Assembly (NCBI GenBank): GCA_037445025.1
Contig: JBBILI010000016.1
Location: 1-64,000, forward strand
DNA: 64,000 nucleotides
From: CAIQQQ01 sp037445025
GTDB taxonomy: Bacteria; Pseudomonadota; Alphaproteobacteria; Acetobacterales; Acetobacteraceae
Reading direction: 5' to 3'
Part shown: positions 9,548 to 18,576 of the stretch, one piece after another
How the letters are laid out: each line of letters opens with the position of its first letter
How positions within the stretch are numbered: the first letter of the stretch is position 1
Made by a program: the position numbers and the translations under genes
The notes under the pieces: generated by a model
Database searches by the model: none
Told to the model about the DNA's origin: nothing
Seen by the model: the letters and a program-made list of their open reading frames with translations, nothing else

Positions 9548-12500
9548 ATGCCGAACGCCCTGACGCAGGCCGCCGCTTCCGGCCAGCTTGACGCGCTGCA
9601 CTGGCGCTGCATCGGCCCGTCCCGCGGCGGCCGCGTGGTGGCGGTGGCAGGCGACCCCCGCAACCCCGCCACCTTCTATTTCGGCGCCTGCGCCGGCGGC
9701 ATCTGGAAGACCGAGGACGGCGGTGTCTACTGGCGCAACGTCTCCGACGGGTTCCTCAACACCGCAGCCGTCGGCGCCCTCGCCGTGGCACGCTCCGACT
9801 CCAACGTCATCTATGCCGGCATGGGCGAGACGACGATCCGGCTCGACGTGTCCTACGGCGACGGCGTCTATCGCTCCACCGATGCCGGCCGCACCTGGAA
9901 GCATCTGGGCCTCGCCGAGACCAAGCATATCGGCCGCATCTGCATCCACCCCACCAACCCCGACATCGCCTATGTCGCGGCGCTCGGCGACATTTTCGGC
10001 GACAACGAGCATCGCGGCGTCTATCGCACCACCGATGGCGGCACGACCTGGCAGCGCGTGCTGCACCGCGATGCCGCCACCGGCGCCATCGACCTGTCGC
10101 TCGATCCGGACAACCCGCGCGTGCTGTTCGCAAGCCTGTGGCAGACGCGCCGCAACTTCTGGAACATCTCCTCGGGCGGGCCCGGCTGCGGCCTGTTCCG
10201 CTCCATGGATGGCGGCGACACCTGGGATGAGATCACCACCGCGCCGGGCCTGCCCTCCGGCATGCTGGGCAAGATCGGCGTCACCGTCTCGCCCGCGCAG
10301 TCCGGCCGCGTCTGGGCGCTGATCGAGGCGGCGGGCGAGACCTGCGGCCTGTATCGCTCCGACGATTACGGCCATGGCTGGAAGCTGGTCTGCAACAGCC
10401 GCGACCTGATGCACCGGCCCTGGTACTACACCCATGTGTTTGCCGACCCATGCCACGCCGGCACCGTCTACGTCACCAACCTCAACATGTGGAAATCCAC
10501 CGACGGCGGTGCGAGCTTCACCGAGATCATGACCTCGCACGGCGACAACCACGACCTGTGGATCGACCCGGCCGATCCGCGCCGGATGATCGAGGGCAAT
10601 GACGGCGGCGCGCAGGTGACGTTCAACGGCGGCATCACCTGGTCGAGCATCTACAACCAGCTCACTGGCCAGTTCTACCGGATCGATACCGACAGCCAGT
10701 ATCCCTACCGCATCTACGGCACCCAGCAGGACAACACCTCCATCGCCGTGCCGTCCTCCTCGGTGTGGGGTGCGATCACGCTGGGCGACTGCATCTATCC
10801 CGGCACCGGCGAGAGCGGCTTCATCGCCGTGCATCCCAACGACCACAACATCGTCTATGTCGGCGCCGTCGGCTCCAGCCCGGGCGGCGCCGGCGCGCTG
10901 CAGCGCTACGACCATCGCACCCAGCAGATCCAGCTCGTCAACGTCTGGCCCGAGCAGTCCGCCGGTGTTGCGCCGCGCGACCTGAAATACCGCTTCGCCT
11001 GGACCTACCCGATCCTGTTCTCCCCGCACGATCCCGGCACGCTCTATGTCGGCGGCAACCATGTCTTCCGCTCGCGTGACGAAGGCATGAGCTGGCAGGA
11101 GATCTCGCCCGACCTCAGCCTCAACGAACCCGCCCGGCAGGACCATTCCGGCGGCGCGGTCACGCGCGAGAGCGCCGGCGCCGAGGTGCACGCCACCTGC
11201 GCCAGCGTCGTCGAATCGACGCACCGCAAAGGCGAGATCTGGGCCGCGACCGATGACGGTCTGGTGCATGTCACCCGCGACGACGGCGCCACCTGGCACA
11301 ACGTCACCCCGCCCGGCATGCCGGCGCTCGCCTATGTCGGCTGCGTCGAGATCTCGGCGCATGACGCGGACACCGTCTACATCGCCGCCACCCGCTACAA
11401 GCTGGCGGACTACGAGCCCTACCTGTTCCGCACCCGCGACGGCGGCGCCACCTGGAACGCCATCAACGGCGATTTCCCGTCCGGCGAGATCACCCGCGTG
11501 CTGCGCGCCGATCCGGTGCAGCGGGGCCTGCTGTTCGTCGGCACCGAAACTTCGGTGTTCTTCTCCGCCGATGACGGCGCGTCCTGGGCGCGGCTGCCCG
11601 GCGGCTTCCCGGTCGTGCCGGTCTATGACCTCAAGATCAAGGACACCGACCTGATCGCCGGCACCCATGGCCGAGCGTTCTGGGTGCTCGACGACATCAC
11701 CCCCCTGCGCAGCCTGGCCGCCGGCTTCACCGGTCTGCTGACGCCGCGCGTGGCGGTGCGCACCAAGCTGCATCACGCGGCGCTCGGCGGCCTCAAGCCC
11801 GGCACCACCTTCGCGCTCACCTTCGGCATCGGCGGCGGCATCACCACCCATGTGAAGCCCGACGGTTCGCGCACCCGCGAATATCTCGACATCGGCGAGA
11901 ACCCGCCGATCGGCGCCGTGGTGCATTACTGGCTCGACACGCCCGGCCCGGTGACACTCACGTTCCGCGACGCCGCCGGCAGCGTCGTCATCAGCCTGCG
12001 CAGCGACGACACGAGCCTCGGCCTTGCCAAACGCCCGACGGCGAAGCCCGGCCTCAACCGCTATGTGTGGGATCTGAAATACCCCGGCCCCACCAGGATC
12101 GACGCGAGCCTGTTCACTCCCAGGGTGAAGGCGCTGGTCAACGAGCCTGACAGCGCATCCGGCCCCACGGTAGTGCCGGGACAGTACAGCGTCGACCTCG
12201 CGGTGGGCGATGTGGTGCACACCGCGCCGCTAACCATCGTCAAGGACCCGCGCCTGTCGACCTCGGCGGCCGACTACGCCGAGCAGCTCACCCTGCTGCA
12301 GACGCTGAACGCCGCCATCGGCCGCGGCAACAATGCCGTCAACCGCATCCGCCGGCTGAAGCGCCAGCTCGCCGCCCTGTCCGATCGGCTGGGTGCTGAC
12401 TCAGCCCTCGTTCCGGCTATCGGCGCCGCGGCGGACGGGCTGACCGGCATCGAGGGCGTGCTGGTCGATGTCCACCGCGTCTCGCCGCGCGACACGTTGC

Positions 12501-12709
12501 GCAACCCGTCCGGCCTCACCGACACGCTGGCAGCACTCGTGGCCTATGTCTCCAACGCCGACAACCGGCCGACCAGCCAGGGCCACGCCATCGTCGCCGA
12601 GAAGGTGGCGAAGCTCGACGACGAGGTGGCGAAACTCGAGACGCTGATCGCCACCGACATCGCCGCCATCAACCACGCCGCCGGCAACGGCCCCCATATC
12701 GGGGCGTGA
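9548..12709 (+). CDS. Large BNR/sortilin-type beta-propeller protein (glycosyl-hydrolase-like)
   Basis: This 1053-residue protein is built from repeated BNR/Asp-box units such as GIWKTEDGGVYW, GVYRSTDAGRTW, GVYRTTDGGTTW, GLFRSMDGGDTW, MWKSTDGGASF, HVFRSRDEGMSW and YLFRTRDGGATW. These form two propellers over about residues 15-740, as in VPS10/sortilin-like and xyloglucanase-like folds. The C-terminal ~300 residues contain a beta-rich module and a helical tail. Members are often called BNR-repeat glycosyl hydrolases, but no catalytic residues can be named with confidence. No signal peptide follows the chosen ATG, which sits after AAGAGGGACC; the open frame continues upstream to 9296 without family similarity. 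The gene is divergent from leuC. Substrate and role are unknown. Confidence 0.8.
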   Translation: MPNALTQAAASGQLDALHWRCIGPSRGGRVVAVAGDPRNPATFYFGACAGGIWKTEDGGVYWRNVSDGFLNTAAVGALAVARSDSNVIYAGMGETTIRLDVSYGDGVYRSTDAGRTWKHLGLAETKHIGRICIHPTNPDIAYVAALGDIFGDNEHRGVYRTTDGGTTWQRVLHRDAATGAIDLSLDPDNPRVLFASLWQTRRNFWNISSGGPGCGLFRSMDGGDTWDEITTAPGLPSGMLGKIGVTVSPAQSGRVWALIEAAGETCGLYRSDDYGHGWKLVCNSRDLMHRPWYYTHVFADPCHAGTVYVTNLNMWKSTDGGASFTEIMTSHGDNHDLWIDPADPRRMIEGNDGGAQVTFNGGITWSSIYNQLTGQFYRIDTDSQYPYRIYGTQQDNTSIAVPSSSVWGAITLGDCIYPGTGESGFIAVHPNDHNIVYVGAVGSSPGGAGALQRYDHRTQQIQLVNVWPEQSAGVAPRDLKYRFAWTYPILFSPHDPGTLYVGGNHVFRSRDEGMSWQEISPDLSLNEPARQDHSGGAVTRESAGAEVHATCASVVESTHRKGEIWAATDDGLVHVTRDDGATWHNVTPPGMPALAYVGCVEISAHDADTVYIAATRYKLADYEPYLFRTRDGGATWNAINGDFPSGEITRVLRADPVQRGLLFVGTETSVFFSADDGASWARLPGGFPVVPVYDLKIKDTDLIAGTHGRAFWVLDDITPLRSLAAGFTGLLTPRVAVRTKLHHAALGGLKPGTTFALTFGIGGGITTHVKPDGSRTREYLDIGENPPIGAVVHYWLDTPGPVTLTFRDAAGSVVISLRSDDTSLGLAKRPTAKPGLNRYVWDLKYPGPTRIDASLFTPRVKALVNEPDSASGPTVVPGQYSVDLAVGDVVHTAPLTIVKDPRLSTSAADYAEQLTLLQTLNAAIGRGNNAVNRIRRLKRQLAALSDRLGADSALVPAIGAAADGLTGIEGVLVDVHRVSPRDTLRNPSGLTDTLAALVAYVSNADNRPTSQGHAIVAEKVAKLDDEVAKLETLIATDIAAINHAAGNGPHIGA

Positions 12710-12738
12710 CGCTTTACCCAAAACCCAAGGAGCGCATC

Positions 12739-12888
12739 ATGGACTTCTTCGAAACCCTGTTCGGCCTGTCCCCTGACGGCGGCGACGGCTCCACCGAGGC
12801 GCTGTGGCTCGGCGCCATCGCCGTCGCGGTGGTGGCGATCGTCTTCCGCCGCCGCATCATCGGCTGGTTCGCCTCCCGCCAGAGGTAA
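12739..12888 (+). CDS. Small single-pass membrane protein
   Basis: This 49-residue ORF is preceded by AAGGAGCG at good spacing, which supports the ATG at 12739 over the earlier in-frame start. It has an acidic N-terminus (MDFFETLFGLSPDGGDGSTE), one transmembrane helix (ALWLGAIAVAVVAIVF) and a basic tail (RRRIIGWFASRQR), predicting N-out/C-in topology. It begins 29 bp after the propeller gene and is probably co-transcribed with it. No family is recognised. A strong perfect inverted repeat follows the stop codon. Confidence 0.6.
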   Translation: MDFFETLFGLSPDGGDGSTEALWLGAIAVAVVAIVFRRRIIGWFASRQR

Positions 12889-12892
12889 CGGC

Positions 12893-12957
12893 CGGCCCCG
12901 TTGCGGTCCGTTGACACGATGGCGCTGTCATCGTGTCAACGGACCGCAACGGGGCCG
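12893..12957. terminator. Perfect 29-bp inverted repeat between convergent genes
   Basis: The left arm (12893-12921, starting CGGCCCCGTTGCGG) and right arm (12929-12957) are perfect reverse complements of 29 nt with a 7-nt loop (GCGCTGT). It lies 5 bp after the stop of the small membrane protein and 6 bp before the stop of the convergent ACT-domain gene. It is probably a bidirectional terminator; there is no U-tract. Such a long perfect arm is unusual. Confidence 0.75.
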
Positions 12958-12962
12958 ATGGA

Positions 12963-13460
12963 TCAGCCCGGCCTGATATCCACCATCAGCTCGTTGCCCA
13001 GCGCCTCCAGCCCCGCTCGCATCGCCTCCACGGCCGCCTCGTCCGGCGCCCGCAGCGCGGCATTGGCGCGAAACATCGCCTCGCCGCTGAACGAGCCGCT
13101 GTCCACGCCGGTGGTCAGCTCCTCGATGTTCACCCCCGTGCTTGCCAGCACCTGCGCCACATCCCGCACAATGCCCGGCCGGTCATGGCCCACCACCTCC
13201 AGCAGCAGCCGCGTCCCCGTCACCGTCTGCGCCGCGGCGGCGCCATGGGCGATCACCCGCAGCCCCTCGCTCTCCAGCGCATGCAGATCGTCGAGCAGCG
13301 CCTCCGGCGCCTCCACCATCACAATCCCCGCGAACTGCCCGGCCAGCCGCGCCATCCGGCTCTCCAGCCAGGACCCGCCGCGCCCCGCCACCGCCGCACT
13401 GAGCGCGCGCACCAGGCCGGGGCGGTCGGGGCCGATGACGGTGAGGATCAGCGAGGCCAT
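12963..13460 (-). CDS. ACT-domain protein related to the glycine cleavage repressor GcvR
   Basis: This 165-residue protein has two tandem ACT domains. The first opens with LILTVIGPDRPGLVRALSAA and the second with LLLEVVGHDRPGIVRDVAQV; both end in the beta-strand/helix pattern of amino-acid-binding ACT folds. The arrangement and length match GcvR-type regulators, which modulate glycine cleavage gene expression by protein contact rather than DNA binding. No gcv genes are nearby, so the physiological link is unproven. The start at 13460 (MASLIL) was chosen because the ACT fold begins directly there; the open frame extends upstream without similarity. It converges with the propeller operon at the 29-bp inverted repeat. 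Confidence 0.8.
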   Translation of the reverse strand: MASLILTVIGPDRPGLVRALSAAVAGRGGSWLESRMARLAGQFAGIVMVEAPEALLDDLHALESEGLRVIAHGAAAAQTVTGTRLLLEVVGHDRPGIVRDVAQVLASTGVNIEELTTGVDSGSFSGEAMFRANAALRAPDEAAVEAMRAGLEALGNELMVDIRPG

Positions 13461-13610
13461 GTCGGTCCATCCTTGCGTGGGTCCGCCATGGTTCCCGAGC
13501 CTGCACCTCCTGGCAAGGTCTCGCCATGCGCGGTCGGCGTGCGGCAAAGCTCATTGCACCCGGGCGCCGGCTCGGCCAAAACCGTTGCAAGCAAGACGGA
13601 GGAAACGATC

Positions 13611-15365
13611 ATGGACGGCACGCCCGACAGCCAGATGCGCAGCAAGATCCGCGACGGCATGCATTGCGACTTCGATGTTCCCATCGTCATGGATGACGGC
13701 CTGGTGCTGCGTTGCGACATCTTCCGTCCCATCGGCGAGGGCCGCTTCCCCGTGCTGCTGAGCTACGGCCCCTACGCCAAGGGCCTCGCCTTCCAGGAAG
13801 GCTACCCCAGCGCCTGGAACCGCATGGCCGAGAAACACCCCGACGTCACCGCCGGCTCCTCCAACCTCTATCAGAGCTGGGAAGTGGCCGACCCCGAGAA
13901 ATGGGTGCCGCACGGCTATGCCCTGGTGCGGGTGGACAGCCGCGGCTGCGGCCGCTCGCCCGGCTTCATCGACCATTTCTCCCCGCGCGAGACGCAGGAT
14001 TTCTACGACTGCATCGAATGGGCCGGCGTGCAGCCCTGGTCCAACGGCAAGGTGGGCCTCTCCGGCATCTCCTATTACGGCATCAACCAGTGGCACGTCG
14101 CTTCCCGCCAGCCGCCGCACCTCGCCGCCATCTGCGTCTGGGAGGGTGCGGCCGACTGGTATCGGGACATGACGCATCACGGCGGCATTCTCTCCACGTT
14201 CTGGGCCAACTGGTACGACATGCAGGTCAAGACCGTGCAGTATGGCCTCGGCGAGAACGGCCCGCGCAGCCGCGTCCATGGCGATCTCGTCTGCGGCCCC
14301 GAAACCCTCGACGAAGCCACGCTGGCCGCCAACCGCGTCGATTTCGGCGCCGCCGTCCGCGCCCATCCGCTCGATGACGAATACCACCGCGAACGCTCGC
14401 CCGACTGGTCCAAGGTCACCGTGCCGCTGCTGACCGCGGCCAACTGGGGCGGGCAGGGGCTGCATCCCCGCGGCAACTTCGAAGGCTTCGTCCGCGCCGC
14501 CTCCACCGAGAAGTTCCTCGAGGCGCACGGCATCGAACACTGGACGCATTACTACACCGATTACGGCCGCATGCTGCAACTCGCCTTCTTCGACCGCTAT
14601 CTCAAGGGCGACCTCAACGCCTGGTCGAACCAGCCCAAGGTGCTGCTGCAGGTCCGCCACATCGACCGCTTCGTCGAGCGCGCCGAGACCGCCTGGCCGA
14701 TCCCGCGCACCCAATGGACGAAGTTCTACCTCGACCTCGCCACCGACACGCTGGTGACCGCCGATCCCGGCACCACCGCCGCGCGCAGCTTCAAGGCGCT
14801 CGGCGATGGCGTCACCTTCCTCACCGCGCCGATGGAGATCGACACCGAGATCACCGGCCCCATCGCCGCCAAACTCTTCGCCGCCTCCTCCACCACCGAT
14901 GCCGACCTGTTCCTCGTCGTGCGCGTCTTCACGCCGGATCTGCGCGAGATCTGCTTCCAGGGCGCCATCGACCCCAACACCCCCGTCGCCCAGGGCTGGC
15001 TGCGCGCCTCCCATCGCAAGCTCGACCTGACACTCTCCGAGCAATACCGCCCCTACCACACGCATGACACGGTCGAGCCGCTCACCCCAGGCGAGCCGGT
15101 CGAACTGGATATCGAGATCTGGCCCACCAGCATCGTGGTGCCGGCGGGCTACCGCATCGGGCTCAGCGTGCGCGGACGCGACTACGAATACGTCGTCAGC
15201 GGCGGGCGGCTGTCCAACTTCAAGAACGAGCTGCGCGGCTGCGGCCCGTTCCTGCACAACGATCCGGAGGATCGGCCGGAGTCGATCTTCGGCGGCACCA
15301 CCACGCTGGTGGCCGATTCCCAGCGGCGACCCTATCTGCTGCTGCCGGTCATTCCGAACCCATAA
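13611..15365 (+). CDS. CocE/NonD-family alpha/beta hydrolase (X-Pro dipeptidyl-peptidase type)
   Basis: This 584-residue enzyme of the CocE/NonD family includes ester and amide hydrolases such as cocaine esterase, glutaryl-7-ACA acylase and X-Pro dipeptidyl peptidases. The alpha/beta-hydrolase core occupies about residues 20-345, with the oxyanion region RVDSRGCGRSPGF and the nucleophile elbow GLSGISYYG (Ser154). A C-terminal jelly-roll domain typical of the family covers about 380-580 and contains VPAGYRIGLSVRGRDYEY. There is no signal peptide, so it is likely cytoplasmic. AGACGGAGGAAACG precedes the ATG; the longer upstream open frame overlaps the divergent ACT gene and is not used. The neighbouring solute-binding protein and dehydrogenase on the other strand suggest uptake and breakdown of an amide or peptide-like compound, but the substrate is not known. 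Confidence 0.85.
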   Translation: MDGTPDSQMRSKIRDGMHCDFDVPIVMDDGLVLRCDIFRPIGEGRFPVLLSYGPYAKGLAFQEGYPSAWNRMAEKHPDVTAGSSNLYQSWEVADPEKWVPHGYALVRVDSRGCGRSPGFIDHFSPRETQDFYDCIEWAGVQPWSNGKVGLSGISYYGINQWHVASRQPPHLAAICVWEGAADWYRDMTHHGGILSTFWANWYDMQVKTVQYGLGENGPRSRVHGDLVCGPETLDEATLAANRVDFGAAVRAHPLDDEYHRERSPDWSKVTVPLLTAANWGGQGLHPRGNFEGFVRAASTEKFLEAHGIEHWTHYYTDYGRMLQLAFFDRYLKGDLNAWSNQPKVLLQVRHIDRFVERAETAWPIPRTQWTKFYLDLATDTLVTADPGTTAARSFKALGDGVTFLTAPMEIDTEITGPIAAKLFAASSTTDADLFLVVRVFTPDLREICFQGAIDPNTPVAQGWLRASHRKLDLTLSEQYRPYHTHDTVEPLTPGEPVELDIEIWPTSIVVPAGYRIGLSVRGRDYEYVVSGGRLSNFKNELRGCGPFLHNDPEDRPESIFGGTTTLVADSQRRPYLLLPVIPNP

Positions 15366-15428
15366 AACCGAATGGCTTGCGCGCGGCGTGGCATCGCCTG
15401 TCGGGTGCCACTCCGCGCGCAGACCCGA

Positions 15429-17030
15429 TCAGCCCCGGCGCACGTTCCAGGGATAGATCGATTTAGCCGGGATCACACCCGTCAGATCCGCACGATACGC
15501 GGTGAACACGTCATAGGCGCCAAGCGGCACGATCGGCGCCTCTGCGAAGGCGAGGCGCTGGGCCGCATCGAACGCCGCATCGGTCTCGGCCTCGGTCGTG
15601 GCATCCAGCCACTGTTCCGCGATCCGCTCCATCGCCTCGCTCCGATACCAGCCGAACCATCCCGTCGGCCCCTGGCCGCGGATGTAGAAATCCAGCGCCG
15701 GATTGGCGATGGCGATGTTGGGCGTGTTGATGTGGAAGATGCTCCAGCCGTTCTGGTCAACCGGCCCGCGATTGACCCGGCGCTGCCCCACCGTGCCGGA
15801 ATCGCGATCCTGCAGATCGACCTTCATGCCCAGCCGGCGCAGCAGATCGGCGGTGATCTCGCCGTGCGGGGTGATGGCCGGCGCATCGGTCGGGTTGAGG
15901 ATCACCACCGTCTCGCCCTTGTAGTCAGCCGCTGCCACCGCCGCCTTCGCCGCCGCCAGATCGCGCGGCGGCTTCATCAGATCGGCGCCGAGCTCGCGCA
16001 CATGCGGCAGGCCGCAGCCGAACATGGCGTAGCACGTCCGCCAGTTCCGGCCGTCGCTGCCGGCGATCGCCGCCATGTAGTCGGTCTGATCGACCGCCGT
16101 CAGCACCGCATGCCGCAGGGCGGCGTTGTCGAATGGTTTCTGGATGCAGTTGAAGCGTAGGGCGGAGATGAACGGATCGGCCTTGGCCACTACCACGCCC
16201 GGCGCGTGCGCCAGCACCGGCAGCAGATCGGTGGGGGCGATCTCCCACCAGTCCACCTCGCCCGCGCGCAGCGCCGCCGCTGCGGTGGCGGCATCCGGAA
16301 TGGCGCCCAGTTCGATCCGCTCGAAATACGCGCGCTTGCCGCCGCTGGCGTAATCCGCCGCCTCGTCACGCGGGACGTAGCCGGCAAAGCGCGCATAGGC
16401 GGCCCGCGTGCCGGGGACGAACTCGTCGGCCAGAAACCGATACGGGCCCGAGCCGACCATCTCGGTCACCTGCGTCATCGGGTCGGTCATCGCCAGCCGC
16501 TCCGGCATGACAAAGCAGGCATTGGCCACGGGATGCGCCAGCGCATCCGGCACCCGGCGGAACGGCCGCCTGAAGCGCAGCCGCAGCGTGCGGTCGTCCA
16601 CCGCCTCCATCGCATCGGTGGCAGCCGCCATCAGCGAGCCGAACGCGTCGCGCCGGCTCCAGCGGCTTATGCTGGCAATGGCGTCGCGCGCCAGCACCGG
16701 CGTGCCGTCATGAAACATCAGGCCGGCGCGCAGACGGATGGTGCAGGTCCGCCCGTCATCCGATGTCTCGAACCCCTCGGCCATCTGTGGCTTCGCCGCC
16801 TGCGCCTTGTCGATGGCGAACAGCGTGTCGAACACATGATAGGCGTGGCCGGTGGTGATGCCGATCGGCGTCCAGATCGGGTCGAGCGCCGTCAGCCCCG
16901 TGCCCGGTGCGATCCGCAGCGTGGTGGCCCGGCTGGGCTTGCCCACCGCCGGTTGGGCGAGTGCCATCGCGGGGAGCAGGGCCGAGGCGGCGGCGGCGCG
17001 AAACAGGGTCCGTCGGGCAATCCGTGGCAT
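15429..17030 (-). CDS. Peptide/opine-type ABC transporter periplasmic binding protein (SBP family 5)
   Basis: This 533-residue family 5 extracellular solute-binding protein has a twin-arginine-like export signal (RIARRTLFRAAAASALLP, cleavage after about MALAQPA) chosen with the ATG at 17030. Family landmarks include GTGLTALDPIWTPI near the mature N-terminus, a FETSDDGRTCTIRLR strand and DGTPVLARDAIASISRW. Such proteins deliver peptides, opines, nickel or glutathione to an ABC permease. No permease or ATPase gene is adjacent, so it is an orphan. It is followed closely in transcription order after the aspartate dehydrogenase gene (19 bp gap), suggesting one operon. A paralogue with the same layout lies at 23541-25118. 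Confidence 0.88.
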   Translation of the reverse strand: MPRIARRTLFRAAAASALLPAMALAQPAVGKPSRATTLRIAPGTGLTALDPIWTPIGITTGHAYHVFDTLFAIDKAQAAKPQMAEGFETSDDGRTCTIRLRAGLMFHDGTPVLARDAIASISRWSRRDAFGSLMAAATDAMEAVDDRTLRLRFRRPFRRVPDALAHPVANACFVMPERLAMTDPMTQVTEMVGSGPYRFLADEFVPGTRAAYARFAGYVPRDEAADYASGGKRAYFERIELGAIPDAATAAAALRAGEVDWWEIAPTDLLPVLAHAPGVVVAKADPFISALRFNCIQKPFDNAALRHAVLTAVDQTDYMAAIAGSDGRNWRTCYAMFGCGLPHVRELGADLMKPPRDLAAAKAAVAAADYKGETVVILNPTDAPAITPHGEITADLLRRLGMKVDLQDRDSGTVGQRRVNRGPVDQNGWSIFHINTPNIAIANPALDFYIRGQGPTGWFGWYRSEAMERIAEQWLDATTEAETDAAFDAAQRLAFAEAPIVPLGAYDVFTAYRADLTGVIPAKSIYPWNVRRG

Positions 17031-17049
17031 GCGCGGGCTCCTTGAGCGT

Positions 17050-17853
17050 TCAGCAGAAACCGAGCCCGGGCGCCCCCGGCAGGGCACGCAGGATGGAATG
17101 AAACACCGAGGCCACCATCTCGATGCCCGACACCCCGATCGCCGGCACCTGCTTGGCCGTGGTCAGCACCGCGCCGCTGCGCCCGACCGCCTCGACCTCG
17201 GCGACGGCGACAGTGAGCGCCGGATCGGCGACCAGCCGCGCCCGGCAGGCATCGAGCCCGGTCGTGGCCAGCGCGCAGGCCACCATGGTGTTGACGTTGC
17301 GCGGATACAACGGCGCGATGCCGCGCACCGCCCCGTCATACACCACCGTGGCCGTCTGGATCGTCTGCGGATCGAACGCGGTGAGCGCAAAATCGATGTT
17401 GCGGGGATGCTTGCGAAACGTGATCGTCACGTCCGTCCAGTCCGCGCGCCCGGCCAGCAGGCTCTCCAGCCCCACCAGCGCCCCGCTGGCCACCAGCAGC
17501 CGCCGCGCACTGGCCAGGGACGCCGCCACCAGCCGCTCCTGCACGCCCGGCACCGCCAGCGCCGTCAGCGACAGCGGCATGTAGTCGCAGCGTGCCAGAA
17601 ACCCCGCGCCATGCATCACCGAGATGTCGGGATGCGCCACCTCCACGATCAGGTCCGGGGCGAAGGCTGCGAAATCCCGCAGATCCGCGCAGAACTGTGC
17701 GTCAGGCACGCCCTCGGGCCGCCCCCGCCTGGCATGCACAAAGGCCGGCGCGAGGCCATGCGCGGCACCCTGCGCCCCGCTGATCATGTCGTGCAGCGTG
17801 CGGCCGATGAAACCGAAGCCGATGATGCCGATCCGTGTCGTCTGTCTGGTCAT
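17050..17853 (-). CDS. Aspartate dehydrogenase-like NAD(P)-dependent oxidoreductase
   Basis: This 267-residue protein has an N-terminal Rossmann fold with IGIIGFGFIGRTL and a C-terminal aspartate-dehydrogenase (DUF108) domain containing TFRKHPRNIDF and the YPRNVNTMVACALA motif typical of the family. L-aspartate dehydrogenases interconvert aspartate and oxaloacetate/ammonia through iminoaspartate using NAD(P). In many bacteria such genes sit with transporters and hydrolases and act on other amino acids. Here it precedes an orphan peptide-type binding protein and is near a CocE hydrolase, hinting at catabolism of an amino-acid amide. The specific substrate is inferred from family only. Confidence 0.78.
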   Translation of the reverse strand: MTRQTTRIGIIGFGFIGRTLHDMISGAQGAAHGLAPAFVHARRGRPEGVPDAQFCADLRDFAAFAPDLIVEVAHPDISVMHGAGFLARCDYMPLSLTALAVPGVQERLVAASLASARRLLVASGALVGLESLLAGRADWTDVTITFRKHPRNIDFALTAFDPQTIQTATVVYDGAVRGIAPLYPRNVNTMVACALATTGLDACRARLVADPALTVAVAEVEAVGRSGAVLTTAKQVPAIGVSGIEMVASVFHSILRALPGAPGLGFC

Positions 17854-17915
17854 CGCGCGATGTTATGCGGCCCGCGCGGCATTGGCTACCGTTCAGCCAG
17901 CAAGCTGGCAGGTCA

Positions 17916-17950
17916 GGACGGTTCTCGCCCGCATCACCCGAGAACCGTCC
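17916..17950. terminator. 12-bp inverted repeat, likely terminator
   Basis: The arms GGACGGTTCTCG (17916-17927) and CGAGAACCGTCC (17939-17950) are perfect complements with an 11-nt loop. The hairpin lies about 40 bp past the stop of the leftward gene ending at 17992 and upstream of the aspartate dehydrogenase gene start, so it probably separates these two leftward units. No U-tract is seen. Confidence 0.5.
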
Positions 17951-17991
17951 CATTCAGCAGGCAGCGGTCTGACCGTCAGCGCCAGGCCAGG

Positions 17992-18303
17992 TCAGTTGTT
18001 GCCGCCCATCAGGCTGTGCTCGACCACCTCGTAGGCCATCCGGCCGGTGGCGAGCTTGTGATCCTTCACGAGGTACATCTTGCCGTTGTGATTGATGATC
18101 ATGGTGTGCTCATCCAGCACCGTGGCGCCCTTGACGAGGTCGTCGAGCATGGCGGTGTCGGTCATCATCATGTGCATCATGCCCGTCTTGGTGAAGACGG
18201 TGACCGCGCCATCCATCGGATCGGGGCGCTCGGCCGCCCATGCCGGCACCGCCATCGCGCCGAACATCAGCAGGCCGGCAATCATATGTTTCAGGTTTGA
18301 CAT
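17992..18303 (-). CDS. Small exported methionine-rich protein of unknown function
   Basis: This 103-residue protein has a clear Sec signal peptide (MSNLKHMIAGLLMFGAMAVP, cleavage near AWA). The mature part is about 80 residues and carries a striking Met/His run, TKTGMMHMMMTDTAM, followed by DEHTMIINHNGKMYLVKDHK. Met- and His-rich periplasmic proteins frequently bind copper or silver, and that is a reasonable guess here, but no defined family was recognised. The gene stands alone, flanked by a hairpin downstream and about 270 bp upstream before a divergent LysR gene. Confidence 0.7.
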   Translation of the reverse strand: MSNLKHMIAGLLMFGAMAVPAWAAERPDPMDGAVTVFTKTGMMHMMMTDTAMLDDLVKGATVLDEHTMIINHNGKMYLVKDHKLATGRMAYEVVEHSLMGGNN

Positions 18304-18576
18304 GTCTTGAGTTCCTGCTGTTGGAGCGGCAGGCATCGCGCGAAACCAGCGCGTCGATCGCGCCGCGGTGCTGCAACAGCCGGCTCGCAGCCCACAGATC
18401 CCGGCAGCCGATCGATGCGCCAGTATCCCCGGCCGGATCACGCCACGCCAATTCCCGGCAGGCATATATTCGATATCCAAGGCACATCGCCGCAGCGCCG
18501 AATTCGCGCGGCCCGGTGAAACGGATCGGCCGCCCTGGTGTCTGCTCGGAAGGTTTGCACTTTTCCGGCAAGGGCG

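Noticed and set aside
9470..12220. Long minus-strand open frame (over 900 codons) opposite the BNR propeller gene
   Set aside because: It has no signal peptide, domain or family pattern and is a by-product of high GC and codon bias in the real gene on the plus strand. Similar long antisense frames at 1707-2945, 3395-4735, 4775-6856 and 13551-15257 were rejected for the same reason.
12933..13610. 5' extension of the CocE hydrolase frame
   Set aside because: It overlaps the divergent ACT-domain gene, shows no hydrolase similarity, and a good ribosome binding site precedes the ATG at 13611.
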